DNA of 64,000 bases from Papaver somniferum (Eukaryota; Streptophyta; Magnoliopsida; Ranunculales; Papaveraceae), in NCBI RefSeq assembly GCF_003573695.1, contig NC_039359.1, positions 142,001,112 to 142,065,111 of the forward strand, given 5' to 3'. Shown in pieces: positions 34,263-46,858 of the stretch (its first letter is position 1; each line of letters starts with the position of its first letter). Position numbers and translations under genes: made by a program. Under the pieces are notes generated by a model. The model was given only the letters and a program-made list of their open reading frames with translations, did no database searches and was not told the DNA's origin.

Positions 34263-37200
34263 TGACCGGTTGTCAGCCGTGCAAATATAATTCACTTCCT
34301 CACTCAACTAGAAATAAATATAGTATGCGATAAGAAAGAGTTTGATCCCACATAGAGCCTTTTGTTGTTATCAATTTTCAGTTTCTTAGTAACCAAGGGG
34401 GGGTTTGTTTTATCTAAATAAACAAAGCAATGAAAGTAAATTAAAAACAATAAAATAATTGAATAATCAATAAGGAGAAGATATTGGTCACGGGATAGTA
34501 TCATTCACAAACATGTATTTTCATCAATGATTAGAATTGAAATTTAATCTCTCATCTATTAGAAGTCCTAAGATATCTTGATCGCAAGAGTATCCCGTTT
34601 ATTTCCCGATTTTATCACAAATAACATTAAAAGATGCTAATGTGAAATCTACCTAGAAAGCAACCTAAAGTGTAAAAGCACAATTAAGTTTAACTCCCTA
34701 AGAGCAATAAGTTCTATGAAATAAGACTAATCAATGCAAATAAAATGTGTAAAAGCACTAATTCGTTTTAAAAAAGGTTATGATTCATATGTGACTAGTA
34801 GGATGTATCACTACAAGCACTACCCACATTATGCTACTTAAAATCAGGGACAAACAACTTTTTCGTATTGAAAACCCTAATATAGCAATAGAGATGAAGA
34901 CTTAATTGATTCCGGACTCAAACAAACTAGCATTCAAATCATATGAAAATATTAATAATGAAACATAAACAATAAAGTATTGAGACAAAACTAATTCATT
35001 GAATCAAATAACATGTTGGAAATCAACTTTTATCCCATAACCAATAACTGAGTTTAGTTACTCATAATAATGGAGTTCATCATAATCATAATCAATAAAA
35101 TAAATAAAGAAGATGAAAGTAAAGCAAACCCTAGAAGTAGTTTCCTCCAAAGATCCGAGAAGAATACGTGATTATAAAAGTTGTAGAAAACTTTTCTTTT
35201 TGTAGATTTTTTCCCTTCCAAAATTAGGTCAAGTCTTTAAAAGCCCAAAGTCCAATAGCAAGATGTCCACCAAGCCCATATGTGAGAAAAACCCATGTAG
35301 AAAATATGTCCAAAATCGTCGCCGGGAATTGGCCGGAAAATTCGCCGGAAAACAGCTCTGGTAACCGGCAAAGTCCGCCCAGTCGTCGGTCAACGAGTCA
35401 AATCGGTTAGACTCGGTGAGTTACACCGAGTCAGTCAGACGAGTCAGGTCTGAGTTTTCTAAGTCAGACTCTAACTCAGCAGCTGACTAGACCTGGCCAA
35501 ACTGTTGCACAGCCTGAGCTTGTTGTTGCACAATGATTGTGCTTCACTGCAACTCAGCCATCCAGAACTGCACCTTCACTTTCTTCTCTTCATTGCATCA
35601 GCTAAATGGTACCTATAACTTCTTTGTCCTGCATCTGTAGTTGCACCACTGCAAACCAATTGCAGCTCCATTCTTTGCATTTTATATTCGCCAACACTTT
35701 CACCTAAGACCCATTCTACCACCAAACTACAGCTCACCATCATAACCATTTCATTGTTGGATGTAAACATAGCCAACTACAATTCTGTAGCTTCACAACT
35801 CCAAAACAAACAACACAATAATACACATTGCTATTTCAGTTCAGGTGCAATCATCATTTCCATCTGCAGCTCACTTTCCATTGCGCTTCTCGACCATCTC
35901 AACTCAGTTAACCATCAATTGCAACAAGTCTTCGTATTCTTCTCTCAGCCAGCATCAAACCATCCAACCACACAGCACCATTCATATGAAATCTGAACTT
36001 TTAAGCACATAATGTACTGCTTAGTTAACAGCTCCAGCAACTCCTTACTGCAGTGCTCAAATGCATGCAATGCTTCTTTTCAGCTCAGTTTCATTTCAGT
36101 TAGGCCACGTGCAATCACCCACCATTTCAGTTCAATAGGAACTCCATTGTAGAAATCCATTGCAATCCAACCACACAAGGATAGGATATGACAACATAAT
36201 AACATCAGCAGCATCAACCAAGACACCAAAACACCCCAATTCATCTCATACCAAATTCCAACACAAAGACTTTGTAATTTGCACAACTAGCTTCTTGAGT
36301 ATCAGCTGCACTCTTCTTGTATAACAGCACAACCACCAGTCTGTACACAGACATTCACATGCTCATTCCTTCTCGCCACTCTACAGTATCAAGCCGCAAT
36401 CACCACTAAACTTCAGACGCAGCTTCATATCAACTCCCTGTAGCGCATTCTGATCTTGCATTAGCTTTCTTTGCATAAACAACCATCACCACAGCACCTG
36501 CCATTCTCAGCTGCAGCTCATTTCTCGAATTCGGGTTACCCGCAGCATCGCATCAGAATCCCTACGACTGCAGCTTCGTTTCTGCAATTTGAACGGCAGC
36601 AACAATTCTTCATTGACAATGTCTAAATACCCATCAGAACCATTTCCTGAGTCTTGCACAGCAGCAACAACTACGACTTTTTCTTCACCTGAGTTCAAAC
36701 ACCAACTCAATCTCCTATAATTCCACCAGAAACCCATCTCAGTTCATGCCTCCCAACTCAGCACTTGACTGCAATTCTTCTCTGCAATCCTGATTCAAAC
36801 ACAAAGCATTCAACCCTGTCAATTCCACCATCTGTAGCTCCTTGCATTACTAGCACCTCCTATTTGAGCTCAAACCAAACCCATACACCAGACTCATAGC
36901 TCAGTTCCTTGACCAACACCCAGCTCAAACCCATGAATCAATATCCTGCAACCTGAGCTACATCCAACATTCAGCTATGAAATCTTCAGTGGCATCCATT
37001 CTGTAGCTCCTCCCTGCTTGTAATGTGCAATCACATTCAATCAATCCTAAGCATACATCTAGTTTCATTCTGTAGCTGCACATTTCCTTCTGCAGCAGCA
37101 ACATCTCAATCACCAACAAAGAATCTATCTCAGTCTTGTTCACCACTTCCATTTCAAGCCAAACCCAAATTCCAGCTTCAAACCCTCAATTCACTGAAGC

Positions 37201-38031
37201 TTCCTCAAACCCTAGCTTTTATTTTAGAGGGATCTTCTCTTCTTCATACATTTCATCTCAAAATCATACAGAATTCCTAGTTCCTAGATCAGAAGAAAAC
37301 CCTTAATTTATACCACCAACTTCAATTTCATCCTCAATTTAGAATCCATCTAAAACCCATTTTTGAACTCACACAATCGAACCCAACTCTCTTTTCTTCA
37401 CTGATTCAAACACAACCCCTCTTCTCAGGTCCAATTCTTCGATCTTCATTTGCAATTCAATCAAACACTCATCAAATATGAGTTTTCCTATTAAGCAGCA
37501 TCAGAAATCAATGGCATCAGCATCGAGTTTTTCTCTCTTTGTTCGATCCAGACTTCAATCACTGTCTCAATTTCATCTCCTTTTACCGAGTTTCACTGCC
37601 GCCATGGCTTCTCTCAATTTCGGGGGAAGAATGGGAAGTGAAGAAAACTTCTCTTGAATTTAGGGCTTGTAATGATACAAAGTGATATTGGCACCCTGCA
37701 TTCCTGGACAAGGGATAACCGCTTCGAACATGGCTTGTCGGTTTCAGAAACCGACAGCTTAATTCTCAATTCAACTGTCAGTTCTAAGAGACTGACAATA
37801 TAATTTTCTGCATAACTCCTTTTGCATAACCTAGTCTGCTCCAAATATCGCCAGTGAATTGACCTTTTTGCGCTTTTCGCTCCAAATGGACGTTTCTCCT
37901 TCTTTTGCTCCAAATGACTTCATTGCACCTAATAAACTCAAACTCAAACATAAGATACATAATTTTCAAGAAAAATAGCAAAGAAAGCATCAACTATAGA
38001 TATAAAATTAGGTGTTTTACAACACCTATCA
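34263..38031 (-). repeat. 5' LTR of the Athila element
   Basis: 3769 bp, partner of 22954-26718, with the same TGACCGGTTG and ACACCTATCA ends. ORFs inside it occur in both copies in the same places and show no protein motif. Confidence 0.95.
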
Positions 38032-38059
38032 GTGGTGTTGTTAGACCCACGCTTTTTCA
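38032..38059 (+). repeat. 5' LTR of Sire-B, last bases
   Basis: The 5-bp duplication GTGGT plus the final 23 bp (GTTGTTAGACCC…TTTTTCA) of the LTR interrupted at 22953. The same sequence ends the 3' LTR at 49958. Confidence 0.95.
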
Positions 38060-38061
38060 AT

Positions 38062-38073
38062 TGGTATCAGAGC
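38062..38073 (+). other. Primer binding site of Sire-B
   Basis: TGGTATCAGAGC, the complement of the initiator tRNA-Met 3' end, 2 nt after the LTR end CTTTTTCA. Confidence 0.92.
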
Positions 38074-38107
38074 AGGCAAACACGTTAAATACCTCAAAAG
38101 TCTGTGT

Positions 38108-39634
38108 TTGTGGCAATCTGACTATATGGACCGTATAGTCTCAATTGACGCTTCACCAGGTGTAAAAAACAACCGCAAGAAAAGGTCTGACAAACTGATG
38201 TCTCTTCAAAAAGGTTTGGATGAACAAATCCGGATCAACCGTGGTCTTGGTGCAGAAATTGCAGTTCTTAAGGATTTGATATCTGGAAATACTCCCTTTG
38301 AGAATTTGAAAAATCTCAGTTGTTCCTCTCTCAAAAAATGTCATAAGTCTGATAGTAATCGACGACAGGATGTTGAGAAAACTGATATGACAAGGAACCA
38401 GTCAGACAATCTTCAAAGCATAGGCTCATGTTATGATCCATCCGATCATATACAGCAAACATGTATGTCTTTTCAAAAGAGTCTTAACGTTGCAAGTAAT
38501 CTTGGTAAGAAAGCTAAACAACTGTATGATTCTCTAAAAGCTCATACAACACTACCAGGAAACTCTAAATTGATGAGTACTAGTAGTATGGGTGCCTTTT
38601 CTCTAAGATCTACATCTCCCTTTCAATGGTTTCTTGATAGTGGATGTAGTCGACACATGACATGAGACATTACATGGTTTGTTTCGTCTGTTGACTATGA
38701 AGGAGGACCTGTAACGTTCGGAGATGAAAGTTGTTGCTACATCATCAAAAAGGGAACGATCAAGCTACCCGGTGTTCCAGAAATCCATGATGTGGTATAC
38801 GTTAAAGGTATGACTTCTAATCTTCTTTATATAATTCAAATTTGCGACAAGGGCCATCGAGTTATCTTCAATGCAAATGGATGTGACATTGTTGACAAAT
38901 CTGGGAAAGTGATTTTCCAAGGAACTCGTGGTAAAAACAACTGTTATCTTCTTGATACTCAGGTTAGCAACCGCTGCAATTTGACTAAGGTGGAATTTAC
39001 ACATCTTTGGCATGAGCGTTTTGGTCACATCAATTATCGCCTTCTAACTAAGATCATTAACAAAGAACTTGTTAGAGGCATTCCCAAAATCAATGAAAAT
39101 ATTTAAGGTGTATGTGGTGCCTGTCAAAAGGGTAAGCAAACAAAAGTTCACCACAAATCATCTCTAGATATCCTCACTAAAACTCCACTTGATTTAATTC
39201 ATATGGATCTCTTCGGACCAATTCAACAACCCACGGTTGCCGGTAAGAAGTACGCTTTAGTTATGGTAGATGATTACACCAGATTTACTTGGGTTGCATT
39301 CTTATCCCATAAGAATGAAACCCTTGGTGAATTCAAGATTATTGTTAAAAGAATCCAGAACGAACAAGGTCGCAAACTAAAGAAAATTAGAAGCGATCGT
39401 GGCACTGAATTCAAATACACCAAGGTATTTGAATTCTGTGACGAACTGGGGATCATTCAACAATACTCACCACCGATTACTCCTCAAGCTAATAGAGTTG
39501 CTGAAAGAAAGAATAGGAACATCCAGGAAATAGCAAGGGTAATGCTCCACAACAAAAAACTTACCTTTAAGATTTTGGAGAGAAGCTGTCTTTACAGCAT
39601 GCTACTTGATCAACCGTGTGTATTTGCGGTCTAA
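38108..39634 (+). pseudogene. Sire-B gag remnant, protease and integrase
   Basis: One frame with two stops. The first part (to about 38600) is a Lys-rich gag remnant with a helical stretch (LMSLQKGLDEQIRINRGLGA); it is far shorter than a normal Sire gag and has no zinc knuckle. The copia protease motif WFLDSGCSRHMT ends at a TGA (38663-38665). The GAG-pre-integrase motif HLWHERFGHINYRLL follows, then a TAA (39104-39106), the CGACQKGKQTK zinc cluster, and the integrase core with all three acidic residues in LIHMDLFGPIQQ, IRSDRGTEF and ANRVAERKNRNIQ. A frameshift near 39600 ends the frame in the middle of the core. Confidence 0.92.
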
Positions 39635-40249
39635 AACCATTAACACTCCTTATGAGTTATGGTATGGAAGGAAACCTAACCTACATTATCTCAGGGTGTT
39701 TGTAAGTAAGTGCTATATTCTGAAAGATCGAGAACAGAGAGGGAAATTCGACACCAAAAGTGACGAAGGTATCTTTCTTGGCTATGCGTCTGATAGTCGT
39801 GGTTTTCGAGTTTTTAATCTCAGAACAAAATCATGATGGAATCTGCTAATGTTATCATCGACGACATTAGCAATTTTAGTCAAAATAGATCTCCTGTTGA
39901 GTTACCTCCAACAGAGACATTTGAGAAAGTCAAAGAAATTCCAGAATCAGTTGAAGTTATCCCAACTGTTACTGATCCTGACATTTCTAGTGACGAGGAG
40001 AAGAGCACTGATCAAGCCATTCCTGATGAACAAGAACATGTCTCTCCACGACATCTATGGGTTCAAAGGAATCATGACCCCAACAGTATCATTGGAGGAA
40101 GGGATTCTACAGCCAAAACAAGGGGTCAACTTCAAAATATATGCAATTTTGGTTGTTATCTTTTGCAAGTGGAACCAATGAATGTTGATGAAGCTATGAA
40201 AGATCCTTTTTGGGTCAATGCGATGCATGAAGAGTTAAATCAATTTTAA
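39606..40249 (+). pseudogene. Sire-B integrase C-terminal region and linker
   Basis: After a frameshift the integrase continues at 39606-39836 with NTPYELWYGRKPNLHYLRVF, FDTKSDEGIFLGYASDSRGF and RVFNLRTK, the copia integrase C-terminal signature. A second shift leads to an acidic, Ser/Glu-rich linker (39833-40249) that ends near the reverse transcriptase with NVDEAMKDPFWVNAMHEELN. A TAA at 40247-40249 stops it. Confidence 0.9.
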
Positions 40250-40258
40250 ACATAAGAT

Positions 40259-40948
40259 GTCTGGGAACGTGTACCTTGTCCTCTAAATGTCAATATTGTC
40301 GGTACCAAATGGATATTCAAGAATAAGTCCGATGAATTTGGCACAATTGTCAGAAATAAAGCTAGACTTGTCGCTCAAGGATATTCACAGATTGAAGGAA
40401 TCGATTTTGACGAAACCTTTGCTCCTGTGGCACGTCTTGAGTCCATTCGAATTTTATTGGCCCATGCCTGCTTTCTCAAGGTTAAGTTGTTTCAGATGGA
40501 CATAAAATCAGCGTTCCTGAATGGAATTCTAAAAGAGGAAGTCTTAGTTGCTCAACTTAAGGGATTCGAAAATCCTGATTTCCTAAATCATGTGCTGAAG
40601 CTCAAGAAAGCATTATATGGATTGAAGCAAGCACCAAGAGCCTGGTTTGAGAAACTTACTACTTCTCTTATTAGAAAAGAATTTTCAAGAGGAGGAGTTG
40701 ATAAAACATTATTTACCAAATGTAGTGGGAAAGATGTTGTAATTTATCAAATCTATGTAGATGATATCATCTATGGATCAACTTCTGAGAAATTCGCAAA
40801 ATACTTTCAAGTCTCTCTTGCTAAAGAATTTGAAATGAGCAATGTTGGTGAATTAAGATACTTCTTAGGATTACAGATTCAACAATATAAGGAGGGGATT
40901 TACTTATCCCAGGAGAAGTACGCTTGTGTCAAGATTCGGTCTGGATAA
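40259..40948 (+). pseudogene. Sire-B reverse transcriptase
   Basis: The frame reads VWERVPCPLNVNIVGTKWIF, RNKARLVAQGYSQIEGIDFD, ETFAPVARLESIRILLAHAC, FQMDIKSAFLNGILKEEV, LYGLKQAPRAWFEKL and the catalytic YVDDIIYGS (about 40755-40781). These are the standard Ty1/copia motifs. The frame stops at 40946-40948 shortly after YFLGLQIQQYKEGIYLSQEK. Confidence 0.92.
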
Positions 40949-41650
40949 GTCGTCTCCAAGCTGACTCCCATGCCTACTACTGGTAAATTACACAGGGATG
41001 ATAAAGGAGAAGAAGTGGATCAAAAACTACATTGAACCATTATAGGTAGCGTTTTGTATCTTACATCTACTAGACCTGATATTTCCTTCAGTGTTGGTTG
41101 TTGTGCCAGATTTCAGACGAATCCAAGAGAATCTCATCTTGCAGCTGCAAAAAGAATCATACGATATGTAAATCACACTGTTGGGTATGGTCTCTCGTAC
41201 ACTTTTGATACTAATATTGACCTTTCTGCTTATTCTGATGTTGATTGGGCAGGATGTGTAGAAGACAGAAAAAGTACATCAGGGGGCTTCTACTATGTGG
41301 GTCTCAATCTTGTAGCGTGGCATAGCATGAAGCAAAACTCTCAATCCCTGTCTACATGTGAAACAGAATACATTGATGCTGGATCATGTTGTACTCAACT
41401 CCTATGGATGAAACAGATGCTTGCTGATTATTGAATTGATACTGGAATAATGAAGATCTTTTGTGATAACTCCAGTGCGATTCGAATTACTGAGAATCCT
41501 GTTGAGCACTCAAGAACAAAGCACATTGACATAAGATACCATTTTATTCGTGATCTTTATGAAAATGGTATCATCGGTCCGGAGTTTGTGCCTTCCGAAC
41601 AACAATTGGCTGATATTCTCACCAAACCCTTAGACACTGCAACGTTTTAA
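40949..41650 (+). pseudogene. Sire-B RNase H
   Basis: After stops near 40948 and 41036, two open pieces give the copia RNase H: VLYLTSTRPDISFSVG, SAYSDVDWAGCVEDRKSTSG with the catalytic Asp, and SLSTCETEYIDAGSCCTQLL with the Glu; then, after a TGA at 41432-41434, IFCDNSSAIRITENPVEHSR, KHIDIRYHFIRDLYENG and EQQLADILTKPLD, the C-terminal end of copia polyproteins. The stop at 41648-41650 is close to the natural end. Confidence 0.92.
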
Positions 41651-41666
41651 CACTTGCGGCAGTCTA

Positions 41667-41946
41667 TGTAGTAGTCTACACTACAATGGGGGAGAATTAT
41701 AGATCTGAGGATGGATTAAGATGAGAAGAAGAGAAGAATAGAAGGAAGAAGATAATAGAAGAGGTTGAGAGCAAGTAAGAGAGAGAAAAGATTTTAATTA
41801 TTAATTGTCTAAGGAATCCAAGATAGGCCAGATACAAATATATCCCATTGGTTCCAACCACACAAACTAGCCACACACACACACACACATATTTATACAC
41901 CCTTACAATTAATCAGGGCACCCTATAACTAGTGAGGTTCATGACA
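41667..41946 (-). repeat. 3' LTR of the chromodomain element
   Basis: 280 bp, ends TGTAGT…GACA. Contains a short (AC) run near 41872-41889. Its partner is 46589-46853; the two differ by small indels, for example in the GAAGAAGAGA-rich part. Confidence 0.95.
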
Positions 41947-41959
41947 AATACCCCTTACT

Positions 41960-42575
41960 CCAAAACATTCTTGTCCTCAAGAATGAATTTGGGAAACTGT
42001 TGTAGTAAGGCTTCCTTGTCTTCCCATGTAGCATCAGCCTCTGAAGAATGAGCCCAGTGAATAAGAACCTAATCCACTATCTTCTGATGTTTCTTGACAG
42101 TCCTGGAGGATAGCACCTGAAGTGGGGTGACCTTCATGCATCCCTTGGAGTCTAAGGCTGGAAATGTGGTTTGGGGAAGTAGTCCTGCTCCAAGTTTTGT
42201 CTTTAACTGAGATACATGGAACACTAGATGAATTCTAGAATTTGGAGGAAGTTGAATCTTGTATGCCACCTTCCCTAAGTTTGCAAGGACTTGATATGGA
42301 CCAAAGAACTTGGCAGATAACTTTAAATTTTTCCTGAGATGCACTGATGTCTGTCTGTAAGGTTGCAGTCTCAGATAAACCCAATCACCAATATGAAATT
42401 CCCTTTCAGTTCTATTTTTATCAGCTTGTTGCTTCATTCTGTGTTGAGCTTCTTCAAGGGTAGACTTGAGAATGATTCCCATGGCATGTCTTTTCTGTAA
42501 ATAGTCCTCTACAGCAGCATTTGGGGATGTATTATGAGAAAATAGACCAAATTGTTGGGGATTGTAACCATACAA
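41960..42575 (-). pseudogene. Integrase C-terminal domain and chromodomain of the chromodomain element
   Basis: The open part (42069-42575) reads HRMKQQADKNRTEREFHIGD, WVYLRLQPYRQTSVHLRKN, KLSAKFFGPYQVLANLGKVA and HLVFHVSQLKTKLG, the GPY/F region of the integrase C-terminus. After a TAG near 42070 the frame continues with VLIHWAHSSEADATWEDKEA, a chromodomain core, up to a stop near 41956. Chromodomains guide such elements to heterochromatin. Confidence 0.88.
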
Positions 42576-42761
42576 GGCTTGAAAAGTAGTGATCTTAATA
42601 CTTGAATGATAAGTAGAGTTGAACCACCACTCAGCTAAGGAAAGTCAGCTAACCCATTTAGTAGGTCTGTAACTGGTCATGCATCTCAAGTAAGACTCGA
42701 AACATGCATTCACTCTTTCTGTTTTCCCATCAGTTTGTGGGTGGTAGGCAGAGCTCATATG

Positions 42762-43502
42762 TTATGTTGTTCCCATCTTAGTGAATATCTCTTTCCAAAA
42801 GTTACTCAAGAATACACTGTCTCTGTCAGAGACAATGGTAGCAGGCAACCCATGTAACTTAAAAATGTTATCAAGAAATACCTTAGCCACTGAGGAAGCT
42901 GTGAAGGGATGACTGAGTGGTAGGAAGTGGAAATATTTGGTGAATCTGTCCACTACCACCATGATAACTTCCCTACCTTCTGATTTTGGCAATCCCGTGA
43001 TAAAGTCCATTGAAATGTGCTTTCATGCCTGGTCTGGAACAGGAAGAGGTTGCATCATCCCTCCTGGGGCAGTATGAGGTACCTTATGTTGTTGACAAAT
43101 GTCACACTCCTTGATATATTGAAGCAAGTCCTTTTTCATTCCCACCCAATGAAAGTAAGTCTTGGCTCTTTGGTAGCTGGCTTGAGTACCTGAATGACCT
43201 CCAATAGAAGAAGAGTGAATGGCTGCCATTACCTGGTGTCTTAAGTTTACGGTGGACCCAATGTATACTCTGTTTTTGTATCTTAGCACACCTTGTTGTA
43301 GAGAGTAGTGGATCTTGCTTTCAGGTAACACTGTCAGTTGTGGAATTAACTCAGAAGCTAACTTATCTGAGGAATAACTTGCTTGCACTTCACTCAGGCA
43401 TGTTGGTTGTAGTTGAGTGATTAACTGACAATGAGAGGAATCAGAGTGGGAAAACCTGGATAAGGCATCATCTACCTTATTCTCTACACCTTTTTGTAGC
43501 AC
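42762..43502 (-). pseudogene. Integrase of the chromodomain element
   Basis: The zinc-binding region (HSSSIGGHSGTQASYQRAKT, CDICQQHK) lies in 43023-43502. A TGA at 43023-43025 stands where the motif before MDFITGLP normally has Trp. The core follows in the same frame (42762-43010): MDFITGLPKSEGR with the first Asp, VVVDRFTKYFHFLPL, and IVSDRDSVFLSNFWKEIF with the second Asp. Beyond a TAA near 42762, [15 protein letters not shown] carries the Glu. All three catalytic residues remain, but nonsense codons break the frame. Confidence 0.9.
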
Positions 43503-44700
43503 ACTGTATAATCATAACCTAGCAATTTGGAAAGCCACTTTTGTTGCACAATGGTATGAAGCTTCTGTTCTAAGAAATACTTCAAGCTTTGATGGTCTGT
43601 AAAAATGGTGAAATGGTTTTCCATTAAATAAGGCCTAAACTTTGTTACTGCCATGACCACAGCAAGGAGTTCCTTTTCATAAGTGGACATAGATAGAAAT
43701 CTGGACTTCATGCCTTTACTGAAATAAACAATTGGCTTCATGTGTTGCATCAAAGCTACTCCAACTCCTATATCACAAGCATCGGTTTCCACTTCAAATG
43801 GTTGAGTGAAGTCAGGAAGGATCAAAACTGGGGTGGTAGTAACAGCTTTCTTGAGAGACTCAAAAGCAGATTGGGCTTCAGCATTCCACTTAAAGTTGTC
43901 CTTCTTCAATAGGTCTGTTAAAGACCTGCAAATGACTCCATAACCCTTGACAAATTTCCTGTAGTAACCAGTGAGTCCTAGGAATCCCCTAAGTTCTTTT
44001 AATGTGGTGGGTGTAGGCCAATTAACCATGCAACTAATCTTGTCAGGGTCAGCAGCTACGCCTTCACCTGTGATGATGTGGCCTAAGTACTCTGCTTGGT
44101 TATATCCAAATGTACACTTGCTGAGCTTGGCAAATAAGGAGTGGTCTTGTAAGGTCTTGAGTGTAACCTCTAGATGCTTCAAATGTGTGTCCATGTCAGG
44201 ACTATACACCAAAATGTCATCAAAGAATACTAAGATGAACTTCCTCAGATGTGCCCAAAAACATCATTCATCAAGGACTGCAAGGAAGCAGGTGAATTGG
44301 TTAAGACAAAAGGCATCACCATGAACTCATAATGCCCTTGATATGTCTTGAAATATGTCTTGTAGGTATCTGGTGGATAAACTCGTATTTGATGATATCC
44401 AGCCCTAAGATCAATTTTAGAGAGTACCTTGGACCCAAATAATTCATCTAGTAATTATTCTATTATAGGTATGGGATATTTTTCCTTGACAGTATCTTCA
44501 TTCAATCTCCTATAGTCCACACAGAATCTCCAACTGTCATCCTTTTTTTTACTAGAATAACTGGTGAAGAAAATGGCCTACGGCTATGTTGAATAACACC
44601 ATATTTTAACATTTCTTGCACAATTTGCTCAACCACCTCTTTTTGTAGATATGGTATTTTGTAGGGTCTTTGATTTGGAGGGGTGGTGATAGGTTTTAAG
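43484..44700 (-). pseudogene. Reverse transcriptase and RNase H of the chromodomain element
   Basis: The open part (43484-44212) has the palm/thumb (KLSKCTFGYNQAEYLGHIIT, LRGFLGLTGYYRKFVKGYGV) and RNase H (FEVETDACDIGVGVALMQHM, YEKELLAVVMAVTKFRPYLM, FTDHQSLKYFLEQK). Upstream, the same strand shows FFDDILVYSPD (catalytic FFDD), separated by a frameshift near 44250 from [17 protein letters not shown] and [23 protein letters not shown] at 44455-44457 interrupts PIPIIE-stop-LLDELFG. Confidence 0.9.
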
Positions 44701-45247
44701 GGAATGTGATGGTCATGAGTTCTAGAAGTAGGTAATGAAGTAGGTTATTGAAAGATAGACTCATATTTGTGTAATAAGGGTTTGATGGGGTCAGGTACTT
44801 AAGCTTGATGTTCACAAGCACTGATGGAAAAAAGCGACCAACCAGCCCATGCTTATTCTTCTTAAGCCATTTGTGCATATCACTACCAGAAATCATAGAA
44901 ATTTGAGTAAAAGAAGTGTTACCTTGTAATGTGATGGTCTTTCCATTGGTGGTGAATGTCACAGTCAGCTTTTGAAAGTCAAAAGACATTGGGCTCACAG
45001 TCTTCATCCTATCAACACCAAGCACCATGTCACAACCCCCAAGTTTTAACAATCTCATGTCCCATTGAAACTCATGCTCCTGCATTGACCAGGTGAATGT
45101 TGAGCATTTAGCATCACTGACCATTTTGGTACCATCTGCAACAGCTACTAGTAGGGGATTGGCAGGAAAAATTTGGAGTCCACATCTGGCTGTAGCCCCT
45201 GGGTCTAGGAAACTGTGTGTACTCCCACTATCTATCAAGATAGTCAA
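44696..45247 (-). pseudogene. Protease of the chromodomain element
   Basis: The frame begins ILIDSGSTHSFLDPGA with the catalytic DSG, then CDMVLGVDRMKTVSPMSFDF, typical of chromovirus proteases. It is shifted relative to gag at about 45245 and runs out before the reverse transcriptase. Confidence 0.9.
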
Positions 45248-46554
45248 TGATGTTTCCTGTTAAAACCTTCAATCCGGATGGTATTTTGTGAGACATTTCC
45301 ATCCAAAGCATGTACTGATATTTCTACCTTTTCTTCAGTGCCAGGTGAAAGTGGAGTATCACAAGGAGACTCCTCACCAGATGGAATTGTGTCCTCCTCA
45401 TCCACATCTAGCATAAAAAGTTGTTGTTTAATGCACTTATGTCCATCTTGGAAAACTTCATCACAGTTGTAGCAGAGACCTTTTTCCCTTCTTTTCCTCA
45501 TGTCGGCATAAGATAATCTTTTAATACGTGGTGGCGAAGGAGGGTTTGGACTGGAGAAATTCTTGTGGAGGGTTCTAGGACTGGTAACTGGAGAAGGAAG
45601 GTTTCTTTGGGTGGGAAAATATAGTGGGGAGGGTTTATAAAAGTTTCTTGACTTCTTAGCAACATTTTCAATTAGAGTTTCTTGCATCCTAGCTATGTAT
45701 ACTGCATTGGATAATGTTTTGGGAGAGAACATTTGCACATGTAGTCTTAGTTCCTCCTTAAGACCACTGATAAAGCTTGAAGTGAAGTATTCCTCTGTGA
45801 GGTGAGGATACTTGGCCAATATCAATGCCTTAAGCTCTTCAAAAATTTCTTGGTATTCCAAGACTGTTCCAATTTGGTGAAGCTTGTTAAACTCACCCAC
45901 AATATCATCATGTCCTAATTCTTAAAAACGATTGCAAATATCTCTAAGGAAATCTTCCCACAAAATTAATGGCTTACCAATCTGATAATCTTGAAACCAT
46001 ACATCTGCCTTTCCTTCTAAGTACATAGAAGCCATATTTACCATTTGTGAATCAGACATATTATGCATAATAAAAAAAATTATGCACTTGCGAATCCATA
46101 AGCGTGGATTGGTACCATCAAATTTAGAAAACTCAACCTTGGGTTTCGGTTGTTGGAATTGATTAGGTTCTGGATTTCCAAGCAAATAACAAGGTTGGTT
46201 TAAATTGTTTTCACCTGAAAATTGAGGAGTGTTGTTGCAAGATGGAGATGAACCCAAAATACCTCCAGCTCTGTTCCCATGGGTTTCCTTGTTGATATGA
46301 TTTCTACTCTGGAGCTCTATGAAACGATCCATTTGGTTATTGAGAGCTATAGTGATAGCTGTCATAAGCTCAGGAGTTGGCTTTCCTTGAGCTTCTTTGA
46401 GCTCTGTAATTGATTGTATCACTGCATCGTACTTCCCAGATGAATCGACTTGCGATTTCGTAAGTTCATCTATCTTCGTAGTGAAATCTGTTTGAGATGA
46501 ATACAGTGCTTCAATTCTTTTGGTAAGTTCTTCTACCGCTGCCTTATTAGCCAT
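45244..46554 (-). pseudogene. Gag of the chromodomain element
   Basis: An ATG at 46554 (MANKAAVEELTKRIEALYSS) starts gag. A coiled-coil-like N-terminus is followed by the capsid-like domain (KVEFSKFDGTNPRLWIRKC, MASMYLEGKADVWFQDYQIG, ILWEDFLRDICNRF). A TAA at 45922-45924 interrupts it; the same frame resumes with GEFNKLHQIGTVLEYQEIFE and ends with a zinc knuckle CYNCDEVFQDGHKC. It is otherwise complete. Confidence 0.9.
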
Positions 46555-46572
46555 TTCAGGCCTAAGAATTGT

Positions 46573-46587
46573 TGCTCTGTTACCAAT
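46573..46587 (-). other. Primer binding site of the chromodomain element
   Basis: On the minus strand TGGTAACAGAGCAAC lies next to the LTR edge at 46589. It resembles the initiator tRNA-Met site TGGTATCAGAGC with one change. Confidence 0.75.
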
Positions 46588-46588
46588 T

Positions 46589-46853
46589 TGTAGTAGTCTA
46601 CACTACAATGGGGGAGAATTATAGATCTGAGGATGGATTAAGATGATAAGAAGAGAAGGAAGAAGATAGCAGAAGAGGTTGAGAGCAAGTAAGAGAGAGA
46701 AAAGATTTTAATTATTAATTGTCTAAGGAATCCAAGATAGGCCAGATACAAATATATCCCATTGGTTCCAACCACACAAACTAGCCACACACACACAGAT
46801 TTATACACCCTACAATTAATCAGGGCACCCTATGACTAGTGAGGTTCATGACA
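46589..46853 (-). repeat. 5' LTR of the chromodomain element
   Basis: 265 bp, partner of 41667-41946, with the same ends and the same GATCTGAGGATGGATTAAG segment. Confidence 0.95.
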
Positions 46854-46858
46854 GTCTA

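Larger units (their letters stand above)
22954..38031 (-). mobile_element. Athila-lineage Ty3/gypsy retrotransposon
   Basis: A 15.1-kb element bounded by TGACCGGTTG and ACACCTATCA and flanked by perfect duplications GTGGT (22949-22953 and 38032-38036). LTRs are 3765 and 3769 bp. The minus strand reads primer binding site, gag-protease (one 839-codon frame), reverse transcriptase, RNase H, integrase, then about 2 kb of non-coding sequence before the polypurine tract. The order, the TGGCGCCG primer site, the protease motif DLGAS and the long 3' spacer fit Athila. Pol has several frameshifts and a stop, and the integrase has lost its first catalytic Asp. Confidence 0.95.
41667..46853 (-). mobile_element. 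Small chromodomain Ty3/gypsy element, probably Reina lineage
   Basis: A 5187-bp element bounded by TGTAGTAGTC and GTTCATGACA and flanked by perfect duplications GTCTA (41662-41666 and 46854-46858), inserted in the Sire-B 3' leader. LTRs are 280 and 265 bp. The minus strand reads primer binding site, gag, protease, reverse transcriptase, RNase H, integrase with a chromodomain. Small size, short LTRs and chromodomain fit Reina. Several stops and frameshifts make it inactive. Confidence 0.95.
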